Both the position numbers and the translations under genes were made by a program. From Bifidobacterium choerinum (GTDB lineage Bacteria > Actinomycetota > Actinomycetes > Actinomycetales > Bifidobacteriaceae), in NCBI RefSeq assembly GCF_000741135.1, contig NZ_JGYU01000009.1, positions 39,417 through 103,416 of the forward strand: a stretch of 64,000 nucleotides of DNA. Reading direction: 5' to 3'. Of this stretch, positions 36,896 to 45,904 are shown piece by piece; the first letter of the stretch is position 1, and every line of letters begins with the position of its first letter. Below the pieces are notes generated by a model. That model ran no database searches and was not told the DNA's origin. It saw only the letters and a program-made list of their open reading frames with translations.

Positions 36896-37771
36896 ATGTG
36901 CAGATTGCTTGGATACGCCACGAACGATGTCAACGCGAGCCTTCATCAGGTGCTTGGCATGCGCGAGTGCGCCGCGTTCCGCGATCTGAGCGTCATCCAC
37001 AATGACGGCTGGGGCGCCGCGCTCATCACCGAACCGGCGGCCGCGGCGCATGTGACCGACGGCGGCGCGCCGTCCCCGGAGACCGGATCGGCGCTGTACC
37101 GCAACACGATCGCCGCCCACTACGACCCGATCTTCGACGAACTGGCGTCAGTCGGCGCACGCAGCGCGCTGTTCCATCTGCGGCTCGCCAGCTCCAACCT
37201 GCCGCTCATCCTCGAAAACCAGCATCCGTTCTTCGCGAACGGGCTGAGCTTCATCCACAACGGCGACATCTCCGACGCGCAGGGCCGCAACATCACGGCG
37301 AACCGTTCGTATCCGATCGACCACAGCCTCGTGCAGGAGACCGGCGGCCGTTCCGACTCGGCGATCTACTTCGCGACGGTGCTGCAATACCTGGGCGTCG
37401 GCTACGAACTCGAGGAGGCGCTCGCGCAGGCCGTCAAGGAGCTGCGCGCCGCGTATCCGGACAGCAGCTACAACTGCATGATCCAAAGCAAGGACACGTT
37501 CATCGCGTTGCGCGCCGAGAGCGGCAAGCCGACACGCCAAGGCGTCGTGGACGTCTACGCGCGCCATGGGCGCGCCGACGAAGCCGAGGACTACGCGGTG
37601 CTGCGCTACCGCGACCTCGGCGGCACGGTGGACGGCGCTGCGATGCGCGGCGTCGTCGTGACGAGCTCCGGCTATGCGCAGCCGGAGTCGGAAGGCTGGC
37701 GCGAGCTCGGCAACAACCGGATGATCGTCGCGTCCAACCGCACCGGCGCCTACCGCATCCGTTCGATCTGA
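36896..37771 (+). CDS. Class II glutamine amidotransferase
   Basis: 291 residues of the EgtC/YafJ-like class. Cys2 after Met removal is the Ntn nucleophile (MCRLLGYA); HNDGWGAAL, HLRLASSN, ENQHPF and IHNGDI form the glutaminase site. No fused synthetase domain is present and there are no ergothioneine genes around, so the acceptor is unknown. ATG 36896 lies 8 bases after TACAGT and has no Shine-Dalgarno site, which suggests a leaderless mRNA. The HD-domain gene follows. Confidence 0.9.
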   Translation: MCRLLGYATNDVNASLHQVLGMRECAAFRDLSVIHNDGWGAALITEPAAAAHVTDGGAPSPETGSALYRNTIAAHYDPIFDELASVGARSALFHLRLASSNLPLILENQHPFFANGLSFIHNGDISDAQGRNITANRSYPIDHSLVQETGGRSDSAIYFATVLQYLGVGYELEEALAQAVKELRAAYPDSSYNCMIQSKDTFIALRAESGKPTRQGVVDVYARHGRADEAEDYAVLRYRDLGGTVDGAAMRGVVVTSSGYAQPESEGWRELGNNRMIVASNRTGAYRIRSI

Positions 37772-37817
37772 ACGTCGTTCCACCGGGATAATGCGCCTGC
37801 GGCGCTACGATGGCGGT

Positions 37818-38531
37818 ATGACCGGAACGATTCCCACACTTGAGCAGATCGACGCGCTACACCGCAAGGTCGCGCCGTCGCAGGCCGCATACGATCTCAT
37901 CCACACCCATTGCGTCATCGTCGCCGACATCACGCGCCGCCTCGCGCATCGGCAGAACGCGTTGTTCATGCGCCGCTGCACGTTGCCTGACGCGCGCGCC
38001 GAACAGACCGACGTGCCGCCGACCGACGGCATCGCCGGCGGCCTCGTGCCGCCGCGGTACATCGACGTCGACACGGCGGTGCGCGGCGCGATGGTGCATG
38101 ACATCGGCACCTATCTGGTGCTCCGGGAGAACGGCGCGGACGGCGGTCCGCTCAAGTTCGGCGACAACTACATCGAACACGGACTGCTCGGCTACCAGCT
38201 GCTGCTCGACGAAGGCGTCGACGAGTCGATCGCGCAGTTCGCGCGCAACCACACCGGTGTCGGGCTCACCAGGGAGGCGGTCGAACGGCAGCATCTGCCG
38301 CTGCCGCCGGACGACTACGTGCCGGTCAACCTCGAACAGGAGATCGTCATGGTCGCCGACAAATACAACAGCAAATCGATGCCGCCGCGTTTCCTGACGG
38401 CCGCGACCTACGCGCGCAAGGCGGCGCGCTTCGGCGAAGCCAACCGCGACGAATGGCTCGGGCTCGTGCGCAAATACGGCGAGCCGCCGGTCGCCGAACT
38501 CGCCGCGCACTACCATCAGAAGCTGACCTGA
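37818..38531 (+). CDS. HD-domain phosphohydrolase
   Basis: 237 residues. The metal ligands fit a His (IHTHCVIVADI), the paired His-Asp (GAMVHDIGTYL), a following His (IEHGLLGYQLL) and Asp (MVADKYNS), as in small HD-superfamily phosphohydrolases. It is not a RelA/SpoT or full HD-GYP protein. The substrate is unknown; nucleotides are usual. ATG 37818 lies six bases after TACGAT with no ribosome-binding site, another likely leaderless start. Confidence 0.85.
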   Translation: MTGTIPTLEQIDALHRKVAPSQAAYDLIHTHCVIVADITRRLAHRQNALFMRRCTLPDARAEQTDVPPTDGIAGGLVPPRYIDVDTAVRGAMVHDIGTYLVLRENGADGGPLKFGDNYIEHGLLGYQLLLDEGVDESIAQFARNHTGVGLTREAVERQHLPLPPDDYVPVNLEQEIVMVADKYNSKSMPPRFLTAATYARKAARFGEANRDEWLGLVRKYGEPPVAELAAHYHQKLT

Positions 38532-38570
38532 GCGCGGCGGCTGTCTGGGCGGCGCGACGCCGTGATATAC

Positions 38571-38610
38571 GAATTGCCCGGAGGATCGCGGAGGATCCTC
38601 CGGGCAATTC
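38571..38610. terminator. Bidirectional terminator
   Basis: GAATTGCCCGGAGGATC (38571-38587) is the exact inverse complement of 38594-38610, 17 bp, around a 6-base loop. It separates the HD gene from the convergent ABC genes. Confidence 0.8.
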
Positions 38611-38641
38611 TCGCCGTCATGGCGACGCCGTGTCGCGCCGC

Positions 38642-39877
38642 TCAGCGCAGATCGATCGTCTCGTCGAGGTGGGCGGCGACCTGCGGGTCGGCGGTGACGA
38701 CGATGACGGTGCGCGCCTTCGCATCCGTGTGCAGTTGCGCACGAAGCAGATCGAGGATCGTCGCCGCGTCCGCGTCGTCGAGCCTGGCCGTCGGCTCGTC
38801 GGCGATGACGATGTCCGGATCGTTCGCGATCGCGCGGGCGACGGCCACGCGCGCCGCGTCGACGGCGTCGAGATCGCGTACACAGGTGCGCGAACGGTCG
38901 GCTGTTTCGATCGCGGCGGCGTCATCAGCGCAGTCGCCGGCGTCGTCGGTGTCCGCGGCGCCGAAGCCGACCGCGCGCAGCAGGTCCTGCGCGACGACCG
39001 GGATCGGCTTGAGGAAGTTGCGGCCGGACGCGTCCATCGTGTAGATGAGGTTGTCGGCGGCGCTCAGCTCGAGGCGCAGCGGCCACATCGCGAGGATCGC
39101 GCCGATGCGGTGCCCGCGCAGTTCGAGCGGGCTGAGTTCGGCGAAGGACGTCGTCTTCGTGAGCACGCGGCCGCGCGTCGGTGTCAGGAAGCCGGTGAGC
39201 ATCGCGACGAGCGTGTTGTGGCGGCGGTCGTCATCACGGTCCGCGAGGATGGCGTAGCTGCGGCCGGCCTCGCAGCGCAGCGTCAGATCGTCCCAGATGT
39301 GTTCGCCGGTCTTGCGGTCGTCGACGCCGACGCCGTCGAAGGCGAGCATCGGGTAAGCGCGGAACACGGCGTCGTCGGCGTCGCGCGAGCCGTGACGGAT
39401 CTCCTGGTCGAGCGTCGCCGACACCGATGCGGACAGCGTCGCCGCGTCGCCGTCGGTCGCGTCGGCGTCGGTGTCGGCGGTCGCGTCGTCGGCGGTGCCG
39501 GCGTCTGCATCGTCGGTGGTGGCGTCGTTGTCGTCTGCATCGTCGTCGGGGGAGGCGGCGAGGTCCTCGGCGAGTTCCTCGACGCCGCTTGTGCCGTCGA
39601 TCGCGATGCTCGGCGCGTCGTCGTAGTCGATCGTGTAGGTGACGCTGAGCGCGTCGTCGGAGACCGCGGTCGGGTCGGTCGCGGAGGCCTCGGTTGCGCA
39701 GGCGGCATCCGTGTCAGTGACCGCAGTCGCGTCGGAAGATGCGGCCGCCGTGTTGTCATCGGTCGGCATCGCATCGGCTGGGGTGGTTGTCGCATCGTCG
39801 GCGGTCGGCGTCGCGGCGGTATCCGTCACAGCCTCGTCGGCGTCCTGCGCCGGCGTCGTCGTATGTTCGTCGGTCAT
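38642..39877 (-). CDS. ABC-ATPase-like protein with lost catalytic motifs
   Basis: 411 residues. Residues 1-165 are an Asp/Ala/Thr-rich, probably disordered acidic tail. From about 175 the chain follows a LolD/MacB-type ATPase, but Walker A is ADRDDDRRHNT (212-222) with no P-loop Gly-Lys-Ser/Thr, the Q-loop has no Gln (GAILAMWPL), the signature Ser-Gly-Gly-Gln is gone (DLDAVDAARVAVARAIA), and the H-loop His is Ala (VVTADPQVA). Only Walker B, IVIADEPTARLD (356-367), is intact. It should not hydrolyse ATP. Its start overlaps the stop of the permease gene by 4 bases, so the pair is co-translated. Confidence 0.82.
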   Translation of the reverse strand: MTDEHTTTPAQDADEAVTDTAATPTADDATTTPADAMPTDDNTAAASSDATAVTDTDAACATEASATDPTAVSDDALSVTYTIDYDDAPSIAIDGTSGVEELAEDLAASPDDDADDNDATTDDADAGTADDATADTDADATDGDAATLSASVSATLDQEIRHGSRDADDAVFRAYPMLAFDGVGVDDRKTGEHIWDDLTLRCEAGRSYAILADRDDDRRHNTLVAMLTGFLTPTRGRVLTKTTSFAELSPLELRGHRIGAILAMWPLRLELSAADNLIYTMDASGRNFLKPIPVVAQDLLRAVGFGAADTDDAGDCADDAAAIETADRSRTCVRDLDAVDAARVAVARAIANDPDIVIADEPTARLDDADAATILDLLRAQLHTDAKARTVIVVTADPQVAAHLDETIDLR

Positions 39878-41346
39878 GCCTGCTCCTTCTTCGTCGACGT
39901 TGCATCCGTCGTCGATGTCGTGTCCGCTGTCGACTCCGCGTCCTTCGTCGACTCCGCCTCGTCGTCCGTATCGCTGTGGCCGATCGCGTCGTCGTCGCCT
40001 TCGTCCGTGTCGTTTTCGGAGGCCTTCGCGTCGTCATGCGCAAGATACGGCGACGCGAACAGCTGCGCGGTCGGGAACGCGGCGACGCGCACGCCGGCGA
40101 TCGCCGCGAGCACAAGGCAGCCGGCGGCGCTTATCCAGATGAGGTTCCACACGAGCGCGGCCGGAAGCGTGAAGCTGTGGCCGTCGACGAAGTTGCCGGC
40201 GAGCGGATTCGCCGTGCAGCAGCCGATGATCAGGCCGATCGCGGCGCCGAGCAGCGTCGGCCACAGGATCTCGTTCATGAACTGCCATGCGAGGCGCCCC
40301 TTCGTGACGCCCACCTGCAGCGCGAAGCCGATCTCCTCGCGCCGCGGCAGCGCCTGCAGCAGCGTGAGCGCGAGCAGCAGCGCGCCGCCGATCGACCACA
40401 GCAGGATCAGCGTCAGCCGCATGGTCGAGGCGAGCGAGTCGAGCGGCTCGAGCGAACGCTCGTACTGGTCGATCGTCGGAGAGGAGAGCCGGTAGCCGCT
40501 CGGTAGTTTGACGTCCTTGACCGCCTGCTTGAAGGCCTCGTACTGCTCGACGCCCTGGAACATGAAGACGACGTTGACGTCGGGGCGCTGCCAGCCGGAG
40601 GCATCGAGCGGGTCGAGGTCGTCGGCGGCGAAGGAATAGTAGGTCGTGTAGAGCACGTTGTCCGGCACGTCCTTCGCGAAGGGCGCGGCGCCCTCGGCCG
40701 GTGCCGTGTACTCGTACAGGCCGCACACCGTGTACGTGTAGGTCGTCTTCGCGTCCTTCGCGTTGCCGAGCGTGACCTCGTCGCCGACCTTGATGCCGTT
40801 CTTGTCGGCGAGCGCCTTCGACATGATGAGGTCGTGCCGGGTGACGTCCTCGTAGCCGAGACCCTTGCCGTCCACGATCCGGTAGGTGCCGTAGCTGTTC
40901 GCCGGGACGGCCTGCTCGCTGAGGAAGGACTGGAGCGTGAAGTCGCCGCCGGTCTCGTCGGTGCCTGCATCCGGCTGCTGCGCGCCGGCGACCGGCTTGA
41001 GCTTGTCGCCGCCGCGCACCGGCACCGAGTCGATGAGCGTGTAGCCGAAGGTCGCGTTCTTCTCGTTGGCGGCGGCGCCGATGCCGTTGTAGTCGTCCCA
41101 CGTCATGTAGTTCTTCGTCGAATCGGCGTTGTCGCCCTGCGCCCGCGCCTTGCTCAGGTCGCTTGGCGTGAAGACGCCGAGCGGCGTCAATTGGTCGTAG
41201 CGCGCGCCATGCGCTTCGTCGTACTCGTGCAGCACGGCCACGCCGAAGGCCGACCAGAGGGTGACCAGCAGGCTGACGACGATCGTCAGTACGGTCCTCC
41301 AAGGGTGACGGCGCAGCGCGGACCATGCGTTCTTCGCAACGAACAT
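39874..41346 (-). CDS. FtsX/MacB-type permease
   Basis: 490 residues: a transmembrane helix near 18-37, a large extracytoplasmic domain (about 40-305), three more helices (about 310-335, 355-380 and 390-420), then an Asp/Thr/Ser-rich cytoplasmic tail that resembles the acidic tail of its partner. This is the FtsX-like topology of MacB/LolCE and peptide-resistance permeases. GGGAGAC precedes ATG 41346. It is followed with overlap by the degenerate ABC protein. The substrate and even transport activity are uncertain. Confidence 0.85.
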   Translation of the reverse strand: MFVAKNAWSALRRHPWRTVLTIVVSLLVTLWSAFGVAVLHEYDEAHGARYDQLTPLGVFTPSDLSKARAQGDNADSTKNYMTWDDYNGIGAAANEKNATFGYTLIDSVPVRGGDKLKPVAGAQQPDAGTDETGGDFTLQSFLSEQAVPANSYGTYRIVDGKGLGYEDVTRHDLIMSKALADKNGIKVGDEVTLGNAKDAKTTYTYTVCGLYEYTAPAEGAAPFAKDVPDNVLYTTYYSFAADDLDPLDASGWQRPDVNVVFMFQGVEQYEAFKQAVKDVKLPSGYRLSSPTIDQYERSLEPLDSLASTMRLTLILLWSIGGALLLALTLLQALPRREEIGFALQVGVTKGRLAWQFMNEILWPTLLGAAIGLIIGCCTANPLAGNFVDGHSFTLPAALVWNLIWISAAGCLVLAAIAGVRVAAFPTAQLFASPYLAHDDAKASENDTDEGDDDAIGHSDTDDEAESTKDAESTADTTSTTDATSTKKEQA

Positions 41347-41753
41347 CCGTTGTCTCCCGTTGATTGTTCCCGATGTGCGCGTTCCGGGGATCGCGCACGT
41401 TCACTACCGTGATTGTATCTAGCAAGGCGGTCTGAACGATGCCTGAATGGCCACGGCTTCGCGCACGGTGAGCGTCGCGGCGAACCGACAGTCGCCGTCA
41501 CATCCGAGCGCGCCGTCGTGGCGTGTCATGACGTGTTGCGTTGCGACGTGCCGTGGCGTGCTCGGTCGTCGCCGCGGACACCGGTTATCCACATTCGTCG
41601 GCGCATTGTGGATGACACGCCCGTTCTCCACTTATCCACAGTTTTTCCGATGCCGTTGGCGGCGCGCGGCGGCGCCATGCGAGGGTGGGCAGGGACGTCG
41701 GCGATGGCCGCCGACGGTGTGGCAGCCGCATTCCGCGGCGGTAAGGAGCACCC
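41347..41753. other. Spacer with a second DnaA-box group
   Basis: A 407-base divergent spacer. TTATCCACA occurs perfectly at 41585-41593 and 41632-41640, with TGTGGATGA at 41607-41615 between them. No gene is visible. The rightward gene has its own AAGGAG site at about 41742. Confidence 0.55.
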
Positions 41754-43469
41754 ATGCGCGATACCTACACCTTCGATTCCGAGGCGTTTCTGGCGACGCT
41801 CGCCGCGCTGTCCTCACGCTTCGAACAGGTCGTCGCATCGTCGGCGCTGTCGTTCGACGGCATCGACGACGACGCCAACCCGATCCAGCATCCGGAACAT
41901 CGTTGTGACGGCCTTGCGAAGATCGCCGACGTCGCTGCGGCGGGCACGGCGGCCGCTGCGGGCGACGTCGTCGGCGCCGACGGCCAATCGCGCGACGAAC
42001 GCGGCGGCGTGCGCGAACGGATGCGCAACAGCGAAGGAAAGGTGGATTCGCGCATCCTCGAGCTCGCGGCGGAACTGTTCGGCGGCACCTGCTGGGCGTC
42101 GCTGATCGGCGTCGCATCGCTCGCCTTCGACGACGCCGTCGTCGACACGGCGCGCGCGTTCATGATGCAGGCGGCGCGCTGCGTGCGGCGCAACGGACTG
42201 GCCGTCTGGCTGCACGGCCTCATCGCCGATGCGTCGTCGGCGAAACTGCTCGGCAAGCCGAGTCCGATGATGCCGATGACGATCCGTCCGATGAGCCGCA
42301 TCCAGATGCACCGTTGGGTCAGTTCCGACGCGGCGCACCACTACGGCACGCGCAAGCAGCGTCTCGAGGACATCGACGAATACCGCAAGCAGGCATATCG
42401 GCTCACCGCGTACTGCCTGCTGCGCTGGGGTACGCCGATCGACGAATGCAACAACATCGCGTCGCTGATGCTGTCCGACCCGAAGTTCGGCGTCAGTCTG
42501 CTGCGTCAGGACCCGAATCTGCTGCTGCAGGGCGTCGCCCCCGACCGTCGCATGGGCCGTGTGCTCGCCTATGTGCGGCATCTGCGCGTGCAGGCCGACA
42601 TCTACTATGCGCGCGCCGTGCAGCGGCACTGGGATCTGCCGCAGCTCGACCCGGCCAACCACACCGAGGCGACGGCGGCGATGGACCGGCGGTATCTGTA
42701 CGACGCGCACCGGCTCGTCGTCTCCTACCGCGCATTGTGGGACCGCGACGTGCCGAAGGCCGACGCCGTGCTCGCCGAGGTCATGCAGACGCAGGAGTAT
42801 CCGCGCATGAAGCTGTGGGAGAATCCGGTGTATCTGCGCGACGTGGCGCGTTCGCTCGTCGGGACGTCATTGTCCGCCGACCTCGTCGAAGGCTTCGAGA
42901 CGCGCGACGTGCAGCGTTTCGAAGCGGGCGTCGCACGCCTGCGCACCGTGGCGAAGATGGTCGACACGATGACGCTGCTGCTGATGCCGATCGCGTTGTC
43001 CGACTCGCACGAGCCGCAATGGGCGCAGATGAACCGCGGCGGCTACCGTTCGCGCACGCAGGCGTGGCGGCTGTACTGCGACGTCGGCGCAGACCTCGCG
43101 CTCGTCGTGCTGGACCGCATCGACCGCGGCGACGACCGCTACCGCGCCGATGCCGCCGCCGCGCTGATGCAGCTCGACGTGCAGGCTTACTGCGAGATGA
43201 CGATTCCACTGTTCCAACCGCAGGACGTCGGCGATGCGAAGCCGGATGAGGATGTGCGGGCCGGCGGTGACGTGCGGAAGCATGGTGATGCGCGAAACGG
43301 CGGCACGCGAAACGACGTTGCGCCGCCGGACGCCGTAACCGCGCGGATGGATGGCGGTGCCGAAGTCGCCGAAGGTGCGATGGCTCACGCGGCAATCGAG
43401 ACGGCAATCGGTGAGGTCGCGGCTGCGCATCCGGCCGACGAACGCGAACGGGTGGACGTCGTCGCCTGA
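41754..43469 (+). CDS. Hypothetical protein, 571 residues
   Basis: I do not recognise this family. It is soluble, with no signal peptide or membrane helix. The centre (about 180-470) is rich in helices with aromatic and Arg residues (QAYRLTAYCLLRW, MGRVLAYVRHLRVQADIYYARAVQRHW), reminiscent of helical-repeat folds. Residues 50-100 and the last 100 are Ala/Asp/Gly-rich and probably disordered. AAGGAGCACCC precedes ATG 41754. Codon use is like the neighbours, so it is a resident gene. It sits between a divergent permease and a convergent nuclease. Confidence 0.75.
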   Translation: MRDTYTFDSEAFLATLAALSSRFEQVVASSALSFDGIDDDANPIQHPEHRCDGLAKIADVAAAGTAAAAGDVVGADGQSRDERGGVRERMRNSEGKVDSRILELAAELFGGTCWASLIGVASLAFDDAVVDTARAFMMQAARCVRRNGLAVWLHGLIADASSAKLLGKPSPMMPMTIRPMSRIQMHRWVSSDAAHHYGTRKQRLEDIDEYRKQAYRLTAYCLLRWGTPIDECNNIASLMLSDPKFGVSLLRQDPNLLLQGVAPDRRMGRVLAYVRHLRVQADIYYARAVQRHWDLPQLDPANHTEATAAMDRRYLYDAHRLVVSYRALWDRDVPKADAVLAEVMQTQEYPRMKLWENPVYLRDVARSLVGTSLSADLVEGFETRDVQRFEAGVARLRTVAKMVDTMTLLLMPIALSDSHEPQWAQMNRGGYRSRTQAWRLYCDVGADLALVVLDRIDRGDDRYRADAAAALMQLDVQAYCEMTIPLFQPQDVGDAKPDEDVRAGGDVRKHGDARNGGTRNDVAPPDAVTARMDGGAEVAEGAMAHAAIETAIGEVAAAHPADERERVDVVA

Positions 43470-43550
43470 CATCCACCCGTCCGATGTGCCACTGTGCGCG
43501 CTATTGCCTGCGTCGCAAACGTTCGTGCCGCGCCATGCCGCGGACGCGCA

Positions 43551-44585
43551 TCACTCGCAAGCGATGCCGTCGCCGTCGCGGTCGAGCTTCGGCGCATAGC
43601 CGGGGTCGCTGCGGTACAGCGGCGCCTTGCCGGCGGCGCGCACGGCCGCGCAGTTCTTGTAATAGACGTTCTCGTCCTGCTGCGCCGGCGCGGGTGTGGG
43701 CTCTTGCGTCTGCGCCGGCGCGGGTGCCGGTTCCTGGGTCTGTGCCGGTTCCGGCGACTCCTGCACCTCAATCGGCGTGACGACGCCGCCATCGGTCGGC
43801 ACCTGCTGCGTCGGGCAGCTCGACAGCACGTTCTTCATCGCGTCATGCTCGCCCTGCGTCACCCACAGATCGTACTTCTTCTTGACGCCGATCTGACGTG
43901 CGACGTATTCGCAGCGGAACGACTTGTTCGCCGGCAGCCACGTCGCCGCGTCGCCGTCGCTCTTCTGCTGGTTGGCCGGGCCGTCCACGGCGAGCAGATT
44001 GTACGGGTCGTTCGCGAACTGCGTGCGCGTCGCCTCGCTCAGCTGTTGCGCACCGGTCTGCCACGCGTTGCTCAGCGCGACGACATGGTCGATCTGCACG
44101 GCCGTGCTCGTGTCCTGGCCGCGCGTGAAATCTATGCGCTTGCCGGTGTACGGATCGTTGAGCACGCCGGTGGCGACGACGCAGTCATGCGTGTTCGCCT
44201 TGTAGGTCTTGTCGGACATGTCGCGGTTGAGGATGTCATTGCGCGTGTCGCAGCCGTTATGATCGACGTCGCTCCATGCCGGGCCGAACTGGTCGCGCGC
44301 ATAGCCGGTCTTCGGCGCGCGGCCCTTGACCGGCAGCTGCTCGAGCACATCGAGGGCGCTGCCCTCAGGCACCTTGAGATCCGGCTCCTTGCTCACCTGC
44401 GCGGACGGCTTCTCATCGGACGAACCGTCGTCGGCCACGGACTGGTTACGCTTCGTCTCGCTCGACGACGCCGAACTCGACGCCTCGGCGGAGGACGGCG
44501 TCGATCCCGAACACGCGCCGAGCGACAGCAGCAGGCCCGCGCTCGCGAGCAGCGCGATGGTTTTACGGAATGCGTCGGCGGACAT
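43551..44585 (-). CDS. Surface HNH-nuclease lipoprotein with Excalibur domain
   Basis: 344 residues. A lipoprotein signal has lipobox LGAC (Cys25). After a Ser-rich linker comes a GmrSD/DUF1524-type HNH nuclease domain (GYARDQFGPAWSDVDHNGCDTRNDIL, IDHVVALSNAW, NDPYNLLAVDG). A Pro/Gln/Glu-rich linker with QTQEPAPAPA-like repeats follows, then a C-terminal Excalibur calcium-binding motif (DRDGDGIACE). It is probably an exported DNase, perhaps for nutrient DNA or competence-like use. I chose ATG 44585 because the signal peptide starts there; the upstream extension is not signal-like. Confidence 0.88.
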   Translation of the reverse strand: MSADAFRKTIALLASAGLLLSLGACSGSTPSSAEASSSASSSETKRNQSVADDGSSDEKPSAQVSKEPDLKVPEGSALDVLEQLPVKGRAPKTGYARDQFGPAWSDVDHNGCDTRNDILNRDMSDKTYKANTHDCVVATGVLNDPYTGKRIDFTRGQDTSTAVQIDHVVALSNAWQTGAQQLSEATRTQFANDPYNLLAVDGPANQQKSDGDAATWLPANKSFRCEYVARQIGVKKKYDLWVTQGEHDAMKNVLSSCPTQQVPTDGGVVTPIEVQESPEPAQTQEPAPAPAQTQEPTPAPAQQDENVYYKNCAAVRAAGKAPLYRSDPGYAPKLDRDGDGIACE

Positions 44586-44773
44586 GGGTGTTCCCTTCTG
44601 ATTCATTTGATTCAACGTATGCTGATATGGATCCGGCCGCGCTCGCCGCGGTGGCCCGATCCGCGAATATGCTACCGGTGCCAGTGTAGAAGACGTATCA
44701 GTATGTGAGGCGAGGACGTCCACGTTCTCCATCGATTGTTCACAGGGGGAGTGGGAGCGGGTGGCGTGGCTGT

Positions 44774-44980
44774 GCGGTCAGGTTCGTAGACGCGGCTGAC
44801 GGTTCGGGACGCAAACAGGCCGATTGGCGGGTGGGTTCGTAGGGCGCGCCGACGGACCAGGACGCAGCGGGTGGGTTCGTCGAAGGTGCCGACGGATCGG
44901 GACGGAAATGGGCTGATTGGCGGGCGGGTTCGTCGGCGGTGCCGACGGAGTGGGCCGCCCCGCTGTCGCAGCAATCGTCG
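44774..44980. repeat. 53-bp-period intergenic tandem repeat, array 3
   Basis: GGTTCGT begins at 44781, 44834, 44874 and 44927: steps of 53, 40 and 53 bp. Each is followed by GCCGACGG (or GCTGACGG) and a GGATCGGGACGG-like tail, giving four units. The short step is a 13-bp-deleted unit. The array ends about 60 bases before the ADP-ribosylglycohydrolase gene and fills most of the 44586-45035 spacer. Confidence 0.85.
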
Positions 44981-45035
44981 GGGTTGTAGAATCGTCGCAA
45001 CGAATCAGCGAGGAGATAGGGAAACGGGGAGGGCA

Positions 45036-45857
45036 ATGGTGTTTCAGCATCAGGCATTGCTGCGGCCGGCGATCTACGGCGTCGCCGTCGGCGACGCGCT
45101 GGGTGTGCCGTACGAGTTCATGGCGCGCGGCGGCTTCCGCTGCACGGATATGGTCGGCTATGGCTCGCATCGGCAGCCGGCGGGCACATGGTCAGACGAC
45201 ACGAGCATGACGTTGGCGACCGTCGATTCGCTGCGGCAGAACGACGGCCGGGTCGATGTGGACGATATGCGCCGCCGCTTCGTCATGTGGCTGTGTGACG
45301 GCATGTACGCAATCGACGGCAACGTGTTCGACTGCGGGATCACCGTGCGCGAGGCGCTGCGGCGGGGCGTCGGGCGTGACGGCGAACGCAGCAACGGCAA
45401 CGGTTCGCTGATGCGCATTCTGCCGCTCGCGTTCACCGACGCCTCCGACGACGAGGTGCGCGCCGTCTCCGCGATCACGCATGCGCATGCGACGAGCATG
45501 GACGCGTGCGTTGCCTATGTGCATGCCGCGCGCGCCCTGCTCGAAGGCGCCGGTCCGCGCGAGGCGGCGACGACGGCCGGCTATGCGGGTATTTGGGAGA
45601 GGCCGGCTTCGGCGGTTCGGTCGACCGGCTATGTGCTGCACACGCTGCCGGCGGCGCTGTGGTGTCTGACGACGACCGGAAGCTACGCCGACTGCGTGCG
45701 TGCGGCCGTCAATCTGGGCGACGACACCGATACGACGGCCGCCGTCGCCGGAGGTCTTGCCGCGATCCGCTATCACGGCGGTTCCGGCGACGTGCCGCGG
45801 GATTGGATGGGGCGACTGCGCGGCCGGGAGATCATCGAATCCGTGCTGCCGGCGTGA
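45036..45857 (+). CDS. ADP-ribosylglycohydrolase family protein
   Basis: 273 residues of the DraG/ARH fold, which cleaves ADP-ribose from proteins or nucleic acids using two Mg ions. The metal motifs are GTWSDDTSMTLAT (residues about 49-61) and GDDTDTTAA near residue 229, with a GDALGVPYEF N-terminal motif. Cytoplasmic. AGGGGAGG? is weak but GGGGAGGG lies a few bases before ATG 45036. Repeat arrays lie on both sides (arrays 3 and 4); no toxin ADP-ribosyltransferase gene is adjacent. The physiological target is unknown. Confidence 0.9.
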   Translation: MVFQHQALLRPAIYGVAVGDALGVPYEFMARGGFRCTDMVGYGSHRQPAGTWSDDTSMTLATVDSLRQNDGRVDVDDMRRRFVMWLCDGMYAIDGNVFDCGITVREALRRGVGRDGERSNGNGSLMRILPLAFTDASDDEVRAVSAITHAHATSMDACVAYVHAARALLEGAGPREAATTAGYAGIWERPASAVRSTGYVLHTLPAALWCLTTTGSYADCVRAAVNLGDDTDTTAAVAGGLAAIRYHGGSGDVPRDWMGRLRGREIIESVLPA

Positions 45858-45904
45858 GGCGTGTGGGTACCGCGGGTGTGTTGCCGGGGTGCTGCGGGTG
45901 CGTA

